Source: JAXGMV01 sp040772085
GTDB taxonomy: Bacteria > Chloroflexota > Anaerolineae > Anaerolineales > Anaerolineaceae
DNA: 64,000 bases
Reading direction: 5' to 3'
NCBI GenBank assembly: GCA_040772085.1
Contig: JAXGYU010000001.1
Location: forward strand, 2,542,001 to 2,606,000
Shown here one piece after another: positions 26,441-34,465 of this stretch; within the stretch, counting starts at the first letter, position 1; every line of letters begins with the position of its first letter. A model generated the notes under the pieces. It did no database searches. It saw only the letters and a list, made by a program, of their open reading frames with translations, and was not told the origin of the DNA. A program made the translations under genes and the position numbers.

Positions 26441-27528
26441 CCTCCGAAACCCCCTGGAACGAGATTGTCGCCAGTTCTCCCGAGCCGCATTTGCTCCAAG
26501 GGTGGGAATGGGGACAGGTAAAAACTCGGGTCGGTTGGGACGTCAGTTATCGCACCTGGCGGCATGATAACGGCAATTTGAAGGCTGCGGCAATGGTGCT
26601 CACTCAGGTAATTAAGTTCAAGGGTATCCATACGCCATTCAGGGTGATGTATCTCCCCCGCGGGCCGTTGCTGGATTGGCGCGACAAAAACCTGGTGACT
26701 GAGATCCTTGACGATCTCAAGGCTGAAGCACGCGAAAAACGGGCTGTCTGGTTGAAGATCGATCCCGAGGCTGTCATCGGCTTTGGTCCGGGCGGCATGC
26801 CGGCAGCCGATGATGATCGTTCCAGCCCCTGGCTGCCGGAGATGCTCAGACAATCACAATGGGTTTATTCATCCAGTCAGGTGCAGTTCAAAAACAGCGT
26901 CTGGATTGATCTGCGAAAACCGCTTGATGAGCTGTTTGCGGCGCTGAAACAAAAGACGCGCTATAACATCAGGCTGGCTGAAAAACGCGGCGTTAAGGTA
27001 CGCGAGGGAACGGCAGCAGATTTTGAACAGCTTTATCAGCTCTATGCTGTCACCTCCCAGCGCGATGGCTTCCTGATCCGTCCGCGTGAATATTACCTGC
27101 AGCTCTGGGAGAACTATCACGCAGCCGAACTTCTTACGCCTTTGATCGCTGAATTTGATGGTCAGTTGATCGCCGGCTTGATGCTCTTCCACCAGTTTCA
27201 GCGTTCCTGGTACCTCCACGGCATGTCCGGCATAGCGTACCGGGAACACATGCCTAATCATCTGCTGCAATGGGAAGCGATTAAACGCGCGCAATCACTT
27301 GGGTGCCTGCGATACGACATGTGGGGCGCGCCTGATACCTTTGATGACACGGACCGGATGTGGGGGGTATACAAATTCAAGGAGGGCTTCTCGGGTGAGG
27401 TCGTCAGAGCGATCGGTGCCTGGGATTACGCTCCGAGCCCGACCCTCTATAAATTGTTCGAGAAAGCATTATCGGTGTTTCGCTTTCTGTCCAGGAGGCG
27501 GGCAGGTAATAAACTGCCCGAGCTATAG
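26437..27528 (+). CDS. FemA/FemB-family protein (second copy), non-canonical start
   Basis: Tandem paralogue of the preceding gene, about 363 residues. It shares HLLQGWEWGQVKTRVGWD, LKQKTRYNIRLAEKRG and SWYLHGMSGIAYREHMPNHLLQWEAIKRA with the first copy. The first ATG/GTG/TTG in frame is a TTG at 26491 (345 residues) with no ribosome site. Coding clearly begins earlier: TPWNEIVASSPEPH matches AAWDEFIASHPEAH of copy one. The upstream frame up to a stop at 26401 offers only ATA (26437) or ATT codons. ATA at 26437 lies 6 bases after AGGAG (26426-26430) and overlaps the previous TAG, just as ATGA overlaps do elsewhere in this operon. An AUA start is inferred; a base error turning ATG to ATA is the simple alternative. 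Confidence 0.8.
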   Translation: MASETPWNEIVASSPEPHLLQGWEWGQVKTRVGWDVSYRTWRHDNGNLKAAAMVLTQVIKFKGIHTPFRVMYLPRGPLLDWRDKNLVTEILDDLKAEAREKRAVWLKIDPEAVIGFGPGGMPAADDDRSSPWLPEMLRQSQWVYSSSQVQFKNSVWIDLRKPLDELFAALKQKTRYNIRLAEKRGVKVREGTAADFEQLYQLYAVTSQRDGFLIRPREYYLQLWENYHAAELLTPLIAEFDGQLIAGLMLFHQFQRSWYLHGMSGIAYREHMPNHLLQWEAIKRAQSLGCLRYDMWGAPDTFDDTDRMWGVYKFKEGFSGEVVRAIGAWDYAPSPTLYKLFEKALSVFRFLSRRRAGNKLPEL

Positions 27529-27532
27529 TCCT

Positions 27533-29593
27533 TTATTTCCAGACAGGTTCAAAATCCATCGCGGGATCAGTCGTCAGCCTGAGCCAGTTGCTGCCATCCG
27601 GCTGGACGATGTAAATGTCGTGATTTCGCCCGTCAGGCCAGCTCTCATAGACCATCCATTGCATATCGTGGGAGAGATCCCCGTTGTAATGCGGTCGCGG
27701 GATATTCGAGCTGAGCGGCGGGATACGGGCTTCAGTTCCCCGGCCGCGGTCCTCATAATCCAGGCGGACAATATACGGTATGTTGACATCCAGCTCATTG
27801 CGGCTGAAGAGTACAAAGCGCCCATCAGACGACCAAGTCGGCCAATAATCGTTGATATTGCCGTTGGAGCTGAACTGGAATTGAGTCTGACCGGTTGAGG
27901 ACATGATGTAAATGTGGAAGAAGATATTCATCCGGGTAAAGGCGATCTGCTTGCCGCTGGCATTCCAGGCGGGATGCATATCCGGATAGCGCGTGTCGGA
28001 GAGTTCCTGTAAGGTATCTTCCTCAAAATCATAAAGGAAGATATGGGACAGTCCGGTGCGGTGTGAGGTGAAGGCGATCTGTTTGCCATCGGGCGACCAG
28101 GCAGGGTCAAAGTCACCCAGTTGGGTATAAGGCATTGGCACACCATTGGCGCCATCCTCGTCCAAAATCAGGATCTTGGAATTCTTATAGATGATCTGCT
28201 GGCTGTCACAGGGTGAGATGACAGCAATTTTAGTGTGATCCGGTGACCAGGCGGGCTGGCAGACACCGCCGAGCACCGCGCTTAATTGCCGCTGGTTGCT
28301 GCCGTCCGCGTTCATTGTCCACAATTGATTTGTGCCGGTACGATTGGAGACAAAGGTGATCAGACCGGTGCTGCCGCCGTATGGCGTTGCTGCCGGCGTG
28401 GGGCTTGTCAGAACCACCGCTTCAGTCGGCATGCTAGTCTGCTCAAGGGTCGGTTCAGGGCTTGGTGTGAGGGTCGGCTCAGGCGTATACGTCGCGGTGG
28501 GCATCGGGGTCTCAGACGCCGCGGATTGGACAACCGTGGTTTGAGTTGGGGGCAGGGCGGCAGGTTTGGTTCGGATGAACAGAAAGTAAACCATGCTGAG
28601 CACAAGCAAGACCAATAATCCGGGGAGCGCCAGACGATTAAAGGCGCTCGGCGGCTGGATGGGAGGCATCGGGGCTGCGGGCTGGCTTGGGATACGCTTG
28701 ATACTGTCAGGCGGCGGGGGTGGAGGCGGGATCTCGGTTGCTTCGTCGATGGAAATCGTCGGTCGTTCCCAGCCCAAACTGGACATACCGACCGAGGCGG
28801 CCATGTCGGTCTTCATTTCCTTGATGCTTTGATAGCGCTGGTCGGGATCCACAGAGAGCGATTTTTCGATCACGGCTGCCAGTTTGGGATTCGCTTCAGG
28901 GTGCAGTTGGTGTACGGGCGTCAAATCCAGTTTGCCAGTGGCGCGTGACAGGGCATCCTCAGGGATGATTCCGGTCAGCGCCGCGTAGAGCGTTGCTCCG
29001 AGCGAGTAGATATCTGATCGCTCATCGGTGTGAGCCGTGCCGTACTGTTCGGGCGGTGAATAGCCCGGCGTCATCGCCCGTGCGCCTGTGATCGTCTGCT
29101 GGTTGCCTTGAACCACTTTTGCCAGACCAAAGTCGATCAGGATCACCTGACCTTCCGGCGTGATCTTGATATTGCCTGGTTTGATATCGCGATGGATCAC
29201 CGGCGGCGTCCGCGAATGCAGGTAGGAGAGCGCGTCGCAGATCGTCGTTCCGATCAGCACCAGGTCCTTGTCTTCAATTTTCCCGAGGCGGTCGATGCGC
29301 TGACGCAGATCTTCGCCCTCGATGAAATCCATGATCAGATACTGACCCTGATTCGGGATCAGGAAATAATCGATGACGCGAGGCAGGGCTTCATGTTTCA
29401 GGCTAGCCAGAATTTTGGCTTCCTGCTGGAATTGGCGGGCGTACTCATTGCTGAGATATAAATTTTCCTTAACCGCGACGTAGATACCCAGGTTCTCATC
29501 AAAGCCGCGATAAAGAGACCCCATGCCCCCCTGGGTCAATTCGGCAATAATGCGGTATCTGTCTCGTAAGTATGAGTCGGGTTCAAGGACCAT
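27533..29593 (-). CDS. Membrane Ser/Thr protein kinase with C-terminal TolB-like propeller
   Basis: Hanks-type kinase of 686 residues. The N-terminal cytoplasmic domain has the Gly-rich loop ELTQGGMGSLYRG, ATP Lys in VAVKEN, catalytic VIHRDIKPGNIKI, metal-binding IDFGLAK and the activation segment TPGYSPPEQYG. A Pro-rich stretch, one membrane helix (LALPGLLVLLVLSMVYFLFI) and a Thr/Pro/Glu linker follow. The outside part holds several PD40/TolB-like repeats (ITFVSNRTGTNQLWTMNADGSN, IAFTSHRTGLSHIFLYD and others), probably a beta-propeller sensor. The frame extends to 29644, but the ATG at 29593 has an AGGTG at suitable distance. It converges on the FemAB operon with only 4 bases between stops and is divergent from the Thr/Pro-rich protein gene. 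Confidence 0.93.
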   Translation of the reverse strand: MVLEPDSYLRDRYRIIAELTQGGMGSLYRGFDENLGIYVAVKENLYLSNEYARQFQQEAKILASLKHEALPRVIDYFLIPNQGQYLIMDFIEGEDLRQRIDRLGKIEDKDLVLIGTTICDALSYLHSRTPPVIHRDIKPGNIKITPEGQVILIDFGLAKVVQGNQQTITGARAMTPGYSPPEQYGTAHTDERSDIYSLGATLYAALTGIIPEDALSRATGKLDLTPVHQLHPEANPKLAAVIEKSLSVDPDQRYQSIKEMKTDMAASVGMSSLGWERPTISIDEATEIPPPPPPPDSIKRIPSQPAAPMPPIQPPSAFNRLALPGLLVLLVLSMVYFLFIRTKPAALPPTQTTVVQSAASETPMPTATYTPEPTLTPSPEPTLEQTSMPTEAVVLTSPTPAATPYGGSTGLITFVSNRTGTNQLWTMNADGSNQRQLSAVLGGVCQPAWSPDHTKIAVISPCDSQQIIYKNSKILILDEDGANGVPMPYTQLGDFDPAWSPDGKQIAFTSHRTGLSHIFLYDFEEDTLQELSDTRYPDMHPAWNASGKQIAFTRMNIFFHIYIMSSTGQTQFQFSSNGNINDYWPTWSSDGRFVLFSRNELDVNIPYIVRLDYEDRGRGTEARIPPLSSNIPRPHYNGDLSHDMQWMVYESWPDGRNHDIYIVQPDGSNWLRLTTDPAMDFEPVWK

Positions 29594-29659
29594 AGACACC
29601 TGATTGGCTATTAGAATTCTAACAACAAGCGCTTCATCCGGCAATCAGGAAGATGGTTT

Positions 29660-29689
29660 TTGAGGGAAAATGCTTCGGTCTGCTATAAT
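29660..29689 (+). promoter_or_regulatory. Extended -10 promoter
   Basis: TGCTATAAT gives a perfect extended -10 (TATAAT at 29684-29689) with TTGAGG at 29660-29665 and an 18-base spacer. It would drive the Thr/Pro-rich protein and the PHP gene. Confidence 0.7.
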
Positions 29690-29715
29690 TCTTCAATGCG
29701 TTGAGGGCAGATTAT

Positions 29716-30705
29716 ATGGGCCTTGACATCAAAACAGCGGTTCAAACCGCATTCTTCCTGGCACTGGCTGGCATCGTCATCAGTATTTTCCTGGGTATCC
29801 GCAGCATTCAGGCAGGTCAGAAACTTCCTTTTTACAAAAAGCGCCGTGAGATGATCGTCGCCGGTTGGCGGCTGCTATTTCTGGGAATCATCCTGATCGG
29901 TGTCGCGGCTTATACGGGCCGTTATGCCGAACCAACCATCTACCGCATCTTCGAGCCTTCACCGACGATTACAATGACGCCGACAATTACCCAAACACCG
30001 ACGATTACTCTGACACCGACCATCACGCTGACGCCAACCATTACCCTCACGCCGCTTTTCCCGCCGACGCCGCAGGTGCCGGCAAATATCCAGGCGCTCT
30101 TCAAAAGCGAGGTCACGCCGAATCCGGATTCCGCCTTTAGCGCGCTTGTGTTCGCCCGCGCGCTGGATGAGAATTATCAACCAATCGATCCAGCCACAAC
30201 CTTTGAACAACCAATCAGCAAGCTGTTTGGCGCGTTCAGTTATGACAAAGTGGTTGTTGGCGCGCAGTGGACCGCACTGTGGGTCCGCCTGTCCGATAGT
30301 GCCGTCATTTGTTACGAGACCGAGGGGTGGGCTGGCGCGACAGGCGGATACGCCTATACCGCCTGCGAACCCGACGCGACCGAATGGCTGCCCGGTCGCT
30401 ATGAAGTGCAGATGTTCTCTGGCACACAATGGGTTGTCTCATCAAATTTCATCGTCAGCGGCGAGCCGCCGACCTTGACTCCCTCTCCGACGTTGTCGCC
30501 GACTCCGACCAGCACCCACACCATGATACCGACCAGCACCAGGCTGCCGACCCAAACGCCAACGAAGACCAGCACGCCGACCTTGACTCGTACACCCACG
30601 CTGACGGCGACCATGACCGCGACAAAACTGCCCACGCCGACCAATACCCCGACGCCGACGCCGACCCGCACCAGAACTCCACTGCCCACGAGTACCCCGC
30701 GCTGA
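29716..30705 (+). CDS. Membrane-anchored Thr/Pro-rich protein
   Basis: A 329-residue protein of unknown function. Two hydrophobic helices lie near the N-terminus (VQTAFFLALAGIVISIFLGI and WRLLFLGIILIGVAAY). A hexapeptide repeat PTITLT follows, then a roughly 120-residue folded domain with aromatic residues (YDKVVVGAQWTALWVRLSD, GRYEVQMFSGTQWVVSSNF). The C-terminal ~75 residues are almost only Thr, Pro and Ser with Arg/Lys. The folded part resembles extracellular beta-sandwich domains in style, but I recognise no family. The Thr/Pro stretches look like cell-surface spacers. The ATG at 29716 has AGGGCAG upstream; a TTG at 29701 is less likely. It overlaps the PHP gene by one base. Confidence 0.75.
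   Translation: MGLDIKTAVQTAFFLALAGIVISIFLGIRSIQAGQKLPFYKKRREMIVAGWRLLFLGIILIGVAAYTGRYAEPTIYRIFEPSPTITMTPTITQTPTITLTPTITLTPTITLTPLFPPTPQVPANIQALFKSEVTPNPDSAFSALVFARALDENYQPIDPATTFEQPISKLFGAFSYDKVVVGAQWTALWVRLSDSAVICYETEGWAGATGGYAYTACEPDATEWLPGRYEVQMFSGTQWVVSSNFIVSGEPPTLTPSPTLSPTPTSTHTMIPTSTRLPTQTPTKTSTPTLTRTPTLTATMTATKLPTPTNTPTPTPTRTRTPLPTSTPR
29958..30056 (+). repeat. 18-base in-frame tandem repeat encoding PTITLT hexapeptides
   Basis: Five to six imperfect copies of an 18-base unit beginning CCGACGATTAC or a close variant. Third-codon positions vary between copies while the peptide stays constant, so the repeat is kept at protein level and is not a recent DNA expansion. Confidence 0.75.
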
Positions 30706-31400
30706 TGAATGAAAAAGCGGGCACACAGGCGCAGCCTAATCTGATTCGGGTTGATTTCCATACGCATACGAACTATTCGCCGGATAGCATGGTGAAAATT
30801 GAAGATTTGGGGCGTCGGATGGATGACGCTGGAATCGATAAGATTGCGATTACCGACCATAACGCGATTGATGGCGCTTTGAGAGCCCGGGAGAAGTGGG
30901 GCGACAGGATCATCATCGGTGAGGAAGTCAGGACAAAGCAGGGCGAACTGCTGGTTTTCTATCTCCAGGCACTCATCCCCAAAAGGTTGTCGGTTGAAGA
31001 AACCATCGCGATCGCGAAGGAACAGGGAGCAGTGATTTGCCCTTCCCATCCATTTGATCGGCGCCGTGACTACTGGAATCTGGATGACCTCGAACGATTT
31101 GCCGGCCAATTTGACGCGGTTGAAGTCAACAACGGCAGGAGTTTCAATCCTCGAACAAACGCGCTTGCGGAAGAATACGCGCGCAGCCATCGCATCCCTG
31201 GCATCGGTGGTTCTGACGGACACACACTGGAAGAGATTGGCGGGGTGTACACCACGCTGCCGGCTTTCCACGACGCCGAATCGCTTAAAAGAGCGTTGAG
31301 CTACTGTGTTGTTCACGGTTCACGAGCGAGTATTGCGGTGATGTTTAAATCGCTGTATGCCAGCGTCGTCAATCGGCTGAGACCTACAAACAGGCGTTAA
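30705..31400 (+). CDS. PHP-domain metal-dependent phosphoesterase
   Basis: A 231-residue PHP-domain protein (TrpH-like). Metal ligands are visible in VDFHTHTNYSPDSM (HxH), KIAITDHNAIDG (D/H), CPSHPFD and IGGSDGHTLEEIGG. Members hydrolyse phosphoesters such as nucleoside 3',5'-bisphosphates or short RNA 5' ends; the substrate here is not known. The ATG overlaps the last base of the previous stop (TGATG). The open frame continues far upstream, but that part is the shadow of the Thr/Pro-rich gene in another frame. Confidence 0.88.
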   Translation: MNEKAGTQAQPNLIRVDFHTHTNYSPDSMVKIEDLGRRMDDAGIDKIAITDHNAIDGALRAREKWGDRIIIGEEVRTKQGELLVFYLQALIPKRLSVEETIAIAKEQGAVICPSHPFDRRRDYWNLDDLERFAGQFDAVEVNNGRSFNPRTNALAEEYARSHRIPGIGGSDGHTLEEIGGVYTTLPAFHDAESLKRALSYCVVHGSRASIAVMFKSLYASVVNRLRPTNRR

Positions 31401-31467
31401 AACCCCAATTCCTGACGGAAGGGGGTAAAATTGGCGCGTAGGTTCATTCCCTTCGGGTTGGCGCGCT

Positions 31468-32400
31468 ATGATAACGATTTACAAGACCGTAAGCGGTGTC
31501 TTGAACACCATCAACGAAATATCCGATGGATGCTGGATCGATGTAGTTGACCCAACCACGGAAGAGATCCAGACCCTGACTGAACTGGGATTGCCCCAGG
31601 ATTTCATCACCTACCCGCTGGACATTGACGAGCGTTCACGTATTGAACGGGAAGATGACGGGAAAATGCTGGTGGTATTACGCATCCCGCATTTCCAGGG
31701 CGCCCGCGTGGACATTCCTTTCACAACCATCCCGATCGGTATTATCCTGACCGATAAGTTTATCCTGACGGTCAGTCGCAAGAGCAGCGCCATCATCGAG
31801 GAGTTCGCCTCGGGCAAGATTCGCGGCTTCTCGACCTCCAAGCGCAACCGATTCCTTTTACGGATCCTGCTGCTCTCAGCCAGCCAGTTCCTGATCTTCC
31901 AGCGGCAGATCAACAAATCGGTTGAGCTGATCGAAGACCGCTTTGAAAAGACGTTGCAAAACAAAGAAGTGCTTGAAATGATCAAGTACCAGAAGAGTCT
32001 GGTCTACTTCGCGACCGCGCTCAAGGCCAACCTGCTGATGGTTGAGCGCCTGCAGCGTGCCCGGCTGTTTGAGGCGTACCCCGAGGATGATGACCTGCTG
32101 GATGATGTGATCACCGAAACCCAGCAGGCGAACGAAATGGTCGCGATCACCAGCAACATTCTGGCGCACACCATGGAGAACTTCGGCAACATCGTCTCGA
32201 ATGACCTCAACGATATCATGCGCCTGTTGACCTCGATGACGATCGTGCTCAGCATCCCGACCATCATCACCAGCTTCTTTGGCATGAACGTCGCGCTGCC
32301 ATTCATGAACCATCCGCTGGCTTATGTATTTATTATCCTGATTACTGTCGCCATTGCGGTGGCAACCATCATCGTTTTCCTCAAGCGGCGTTGGTTCTAG
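31468..32400 (+). CDS. CorA-like magnesium/divalent-cation transporter
   Basis: A 310-residue CorA/MIT-family channel. A cytoplasmic N-terminal funnel (WIDVVDPTTEEIQTLTE, typical of CorA) is followed by a long helix and two C-terminal membrane helices. The signature GMN is present in TSFFGMNVALPF, and the C-terminal basic tail FLKRRWF matches the family. It forms pentamers that admit Mg2+ (or Co2+/Ni2+) in known members. No good ribosome site is seen before the ATG at 31468, and no Mg2+ riboswitch fits in the 67-base gap upstream. Confidence 0.92.
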   Translation: MITIYKTVSGVLNTINEISDGCWIDVVDPTTEEIQTLTELGLPQDFITYPLDIDERSRIEREDDGKMLVVLRIPHFQGARVDIPFTTIPIGIILTDKFILTVSRKSSAIIEEFASGKIRGFSTSKRNRFLLRILLLSASQFLIFQRQINKSVELIEDRFEKTLQNKEVLEMIKYQKSLVYFATALKANLLMVERLQRARLFEAYPEDDDLLDDVITETQQANEMVAITSNILAHTMENFGNIVSNDLNDIMRLLTSMTIVLSIPTIITSFFGMNVALPFMNHPLAYVFIILITVAIAVATIIVFLKRRWF

Positions 32401-32423
32401 AATTCTGTAATGCAGAGATAAAT

Positions 32424-33314
32424 TTATTCGTCTTTTTTTACAACGTCATCTGAAGCTGGCGCAGCCTCGGGCTCTGGCAAAGTCTCGGGGTGCGGCGCGT
32501 CGCCGAAGCGTTTGCGCGTCATCAGTTCAAGCCCCTGCGTGAACAAACCGATCTGAGCGATCGCCATCCAGACCAGACCCAGCGTGATGCCAATCACCGC
32601 CAGATTGATCGTACGCGGCAGATTTGTTTTGATTTGCGTGGTCGTGGCGCGGATTTCCTTGACAGTTGAGTTGTACTGGCCGATGACATGCTGTGCGTTT
32701 ACGATCGTTTCATCCACCTGGTTGATTGACGTCGCCAGGTCGTAGACGCCAGTCTGCATCGACTGCAGGTTCTTGCTGGTATCTTCAATGCTCTTCTGAA
32801 CCGTCAGCAAGGATTTCGGCAGGTTTTCCATACTTTTCGCTATCTCGCCCAGGCTCTCAGCGAGCGGTTTCTCACCAGACGCTGGCTTTGGCGCGCTCAT
32901 GCTGAAGAAGGAAACCAGTTTCAGCGTGTCATCGATGACCTTCGCGCTCGATTGCGCGGATACCAATGAGCTTTGCGCGCTGTCAATCATCGCAACCAGT
33001 TCTTTGCCCAACAGGTCGCCGATTGATTCCAGCGCCGGGCTGCTGGTGCCGATCGAGTTGCCCAGATCATTCGTAATTTCTGTCACCAGCACAGTGCTTT
33101 TGGAGGTCTGGACTAGCGCGTCATTGATCACGGTGAACCCTTCAGAGGTGATCGACAAGGAGGAATCCATCAGATCGATCAGGGAGACCACTTGTGTCTC
33201 GAGGTTTTGACGGTTTTGCACCAGAATAACAATGCCGCCTACACTGACGACAAGACCCAGAATTGAAGCCAGAATAAGGGTTAGCCCTACAAACCGTGAC
33301 ATGAATGTGCTCAT
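32424..33314 (-). CDS. Two-helix membrane protein with long coiled-coil region
   Basis: A 296-residue protein I cannot assign. A membrane helix at residues ~8-32 (LTLILASILGLVVSVGGIVILV) and a second at ~240-260 flank a ~200-residue Ser/Thr/Gln-rich helical region, probably extracytoplasmic. That region has heptad-like segments (SMENLPKSLLTVQKSIEDTSKNL). The C-terminal ~35 residues are Pro/Glu/Ala-rich and acidic. The arrangement recalls chemoreceptor sensor modules or phage-infection-like proteins, but there is no HAMP or signalling domain. A GGAG precedes the ATG at 33314. It converges with the CorA gene and is 33 bases downstream of the recombinase gene. Confidence 0.7.
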   Translation of the reverse strand: MSTFMSRFVGLTLILASILGLVVSVGGIVILVQNRQNLETQVVSLIDLMDSSLSITSEGFTVINDALVQTSKSTVLVTEITNDLGNSIGTSSPALESIGDLLGKELVAMIDSAQSSLVSAQSSAKVIDDTLKLVSFFSMSAPKPASGEKPLAESLGEIAKSMENLPKSLLTVQKSIEDTSKNLQSMQTGVYDLATSINQVDETIVNAQHVIGQYNSTVKEIRATTTQIKTNLPRTINLAVIGITLGLVWMAIAQIGLFTQGLELMTRKRFGDAPHPETLPEPEAAPASDDVVKKDE

Positions 33315-33347
33315 TGATCGCTCCTGTTACGAATATTTTTTGTCTGA

Positions 33348-34340
33348 TTAATGGTCGTCCCGTTCTTCGAAAACCTGATGATAGCCCCGGTCCAGCTCGT
33401 CGTCCGAGAGGTGAGCGTAGCGGGTGGTGACAGCGATATTCTTGTGCCGCGCCAGCTCCTGAGCCAATTTGAGATTCCCGGTTGATTTTAATACGGTAGT
33501 CACAAAGAAGTGCCGGAAGGAGTGCGGCGTGATCGAGCCGACAGCATCCCGTCCGAGATATTCCTCCACGCGCTCGTTCACAATGTTTCGGCCGGTCGCG
33601 GTCGAAATCGGTTTGATCTTCTTGCCCGCGCCTTTGTCGTGCCTGGCAAACAGCGGCAGTGAACGCAGCGGTTTGCCGCTGCCGCCATCCAGCATCGCCC
33701 GTGCCTGCAGGTATTCGGTCATTGCCTTGAGTGAGCGGGTCGAGAAGCGGATCACAGCCTGCTTGTCGCCCTTGCCGATGATAATCGCCTGACCCTCATT
33801 CCAGTTGATGTCCCCCCTGCGCAGCGCGCAAGCTTCGTGGACGCGTAGTCCGGTATCGGCCAGCATGATCAGGAATGCGCGGTCCCGCAAATGCCTGAGA
33901 TGCTCGGTCTCATCGTTGGCTGGCTTGGCACGTTGTTTGCTCAATTGGCTCAGGATCTGTTCGATGGCGTCGTTCGGGAATTGCGGCAGCCGTTGCCCTG
34001 GGCGGCGCGCGCGCTGTCTGATAAGCAACTTTATTCGTGCAAGGTTCACAGGGGCAAGCGCTTCCGCTGAAATGTACTCGAATAGCAATGCGGCGGCCGT
34101 CAGGTACAGCCGCTCGGTTGCGGGTGAGAGGTGCTTCAGCTCAGCCGCGAAGGTAGCGATCCAGTCTTCGGTCAGCTCAGCAATTGAGGCACTGTCCGGT
34201 TCCAGCCCCTTTTCTTCGAGGCAGCTTTTCAATAAGTTCATGCCATTGCGATATGTACGAGCGGTATTGGCGCTTCGAGCCTGCTCGACGCTTGCCAGAA
34301 ATGCCTCTATGACCTGAGAAATCGTGCTTTTTTCGTTAAT
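33348..34340 (-). CDS. Tyrosine recombinase (XerC/D-like), non-canonical start
   Basis: Site-specific recombinase with all catalytic residues visible: Arg in ADTGLRVHEACALRRGDI, Lys in GKGDKQAVIRF, HxxR in PHSFRHFF, the second His in ARHKNIAVTTRYAHLS, and the nucleophile Tyr in that same segment. The first ATG (34241) gives 297 residues but cuts off the front of the SAM-like DNA-binding domain. In-frame coding continues upstream through FLASVEQARSANTARTYRNG up to a TAA at 34347-34349. Possible starts there are ATA (34346), ATT (34340, 9 bases after AAGGCGG) or CTG (34298, 5 bases after AGAGG). I give 34340 as a guess. It could be the chromosome-dimer resolvase or a domesticated integrase; no att-like repeats or phage genes are near. 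Confidence 0.82.
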   Translation of the reverse strand: MNEKSTISQVIEAFLASVEQARSANTARTYRNGMNLLKSCLEEKGLEPDSASIAELTEDWIATFAAELKHLSPATERLYLTAAALLFEYISAEALAPVNLARIKLLIRQRARRPGQRLPQFPNDAIEQILSQLSKQRAKPANDETEHLRHLRDRAFLIMLADTGLRVHEACALRRGDINWNEGQAIIIGKGDKQAVIRFSTRSLKAMTEYLQARAMLDGGSGKPLRSLPLFARHDKGAGKKIKPISTATGRNIVNERVEEYLGRDAVGSITPHSFRHFFVTTVLKSTGNLKLAQELARHKNIAVTTRYAHLSDDELDRGYHQVFEERDDH

Positions 34341-34395
34341 TTCTATTTACCGCCTTGTAAAAGTTGCTTTTTTTCGTAAAAGTTTGATTAAAATT

Positions 34396-34424
34396 TTGTG
34401 AAGATGGCGAGTATCGACTATACT
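34396..34424 (+). promoter_or_regulatory. Promoter of the two-component genes
   Basis: TTGTGA (34396-34401), 17-base spacer, TATACT (34419-34424), followed by about 35 bases of leader before the response-regulator ATG. Confidence 0.6.
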
Positions 34425-34465
34425 TTACATTATAGTTTCTCAATAAGTAATTAGAACAGGTTGCC

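Noticed and set aside
29958..30056. CRISPR-like array
   Set aside because: The periodic 18-base units are in-frame codons for a hexapeptide with no spacer structure.
30429..30704. Upstream extension of the PHP gene
   Set aside because: Overlaps the Thr/Pro-rich gene in another frame, His/Asp-rich by reading-frame shift only. ATG 30705 gives the family N-terminus.
30399..31316. 305-codon minus-strand open frame with Val/Gly-rich repeats
   Set aside because: It is the mirror of the Thr/Pro-rich gene and of the PHP gene; low-complexity runs arise from the coding-strand repeats.
31401..31467. Mg2+ riboswitch upstream of the CorA-like gene
   Set aside because: The gap is only 67 bases, too short for a known Mg2+ riboswitch, and no terminator or anti-SD hairpin is evident.
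33348..34340. Tyrosine recombinase as sign of an integrated element
   Set aside because: No phage, transposase or flanking direct repeat is seen; neighbouring genes look chromosomal and the composition does not change.
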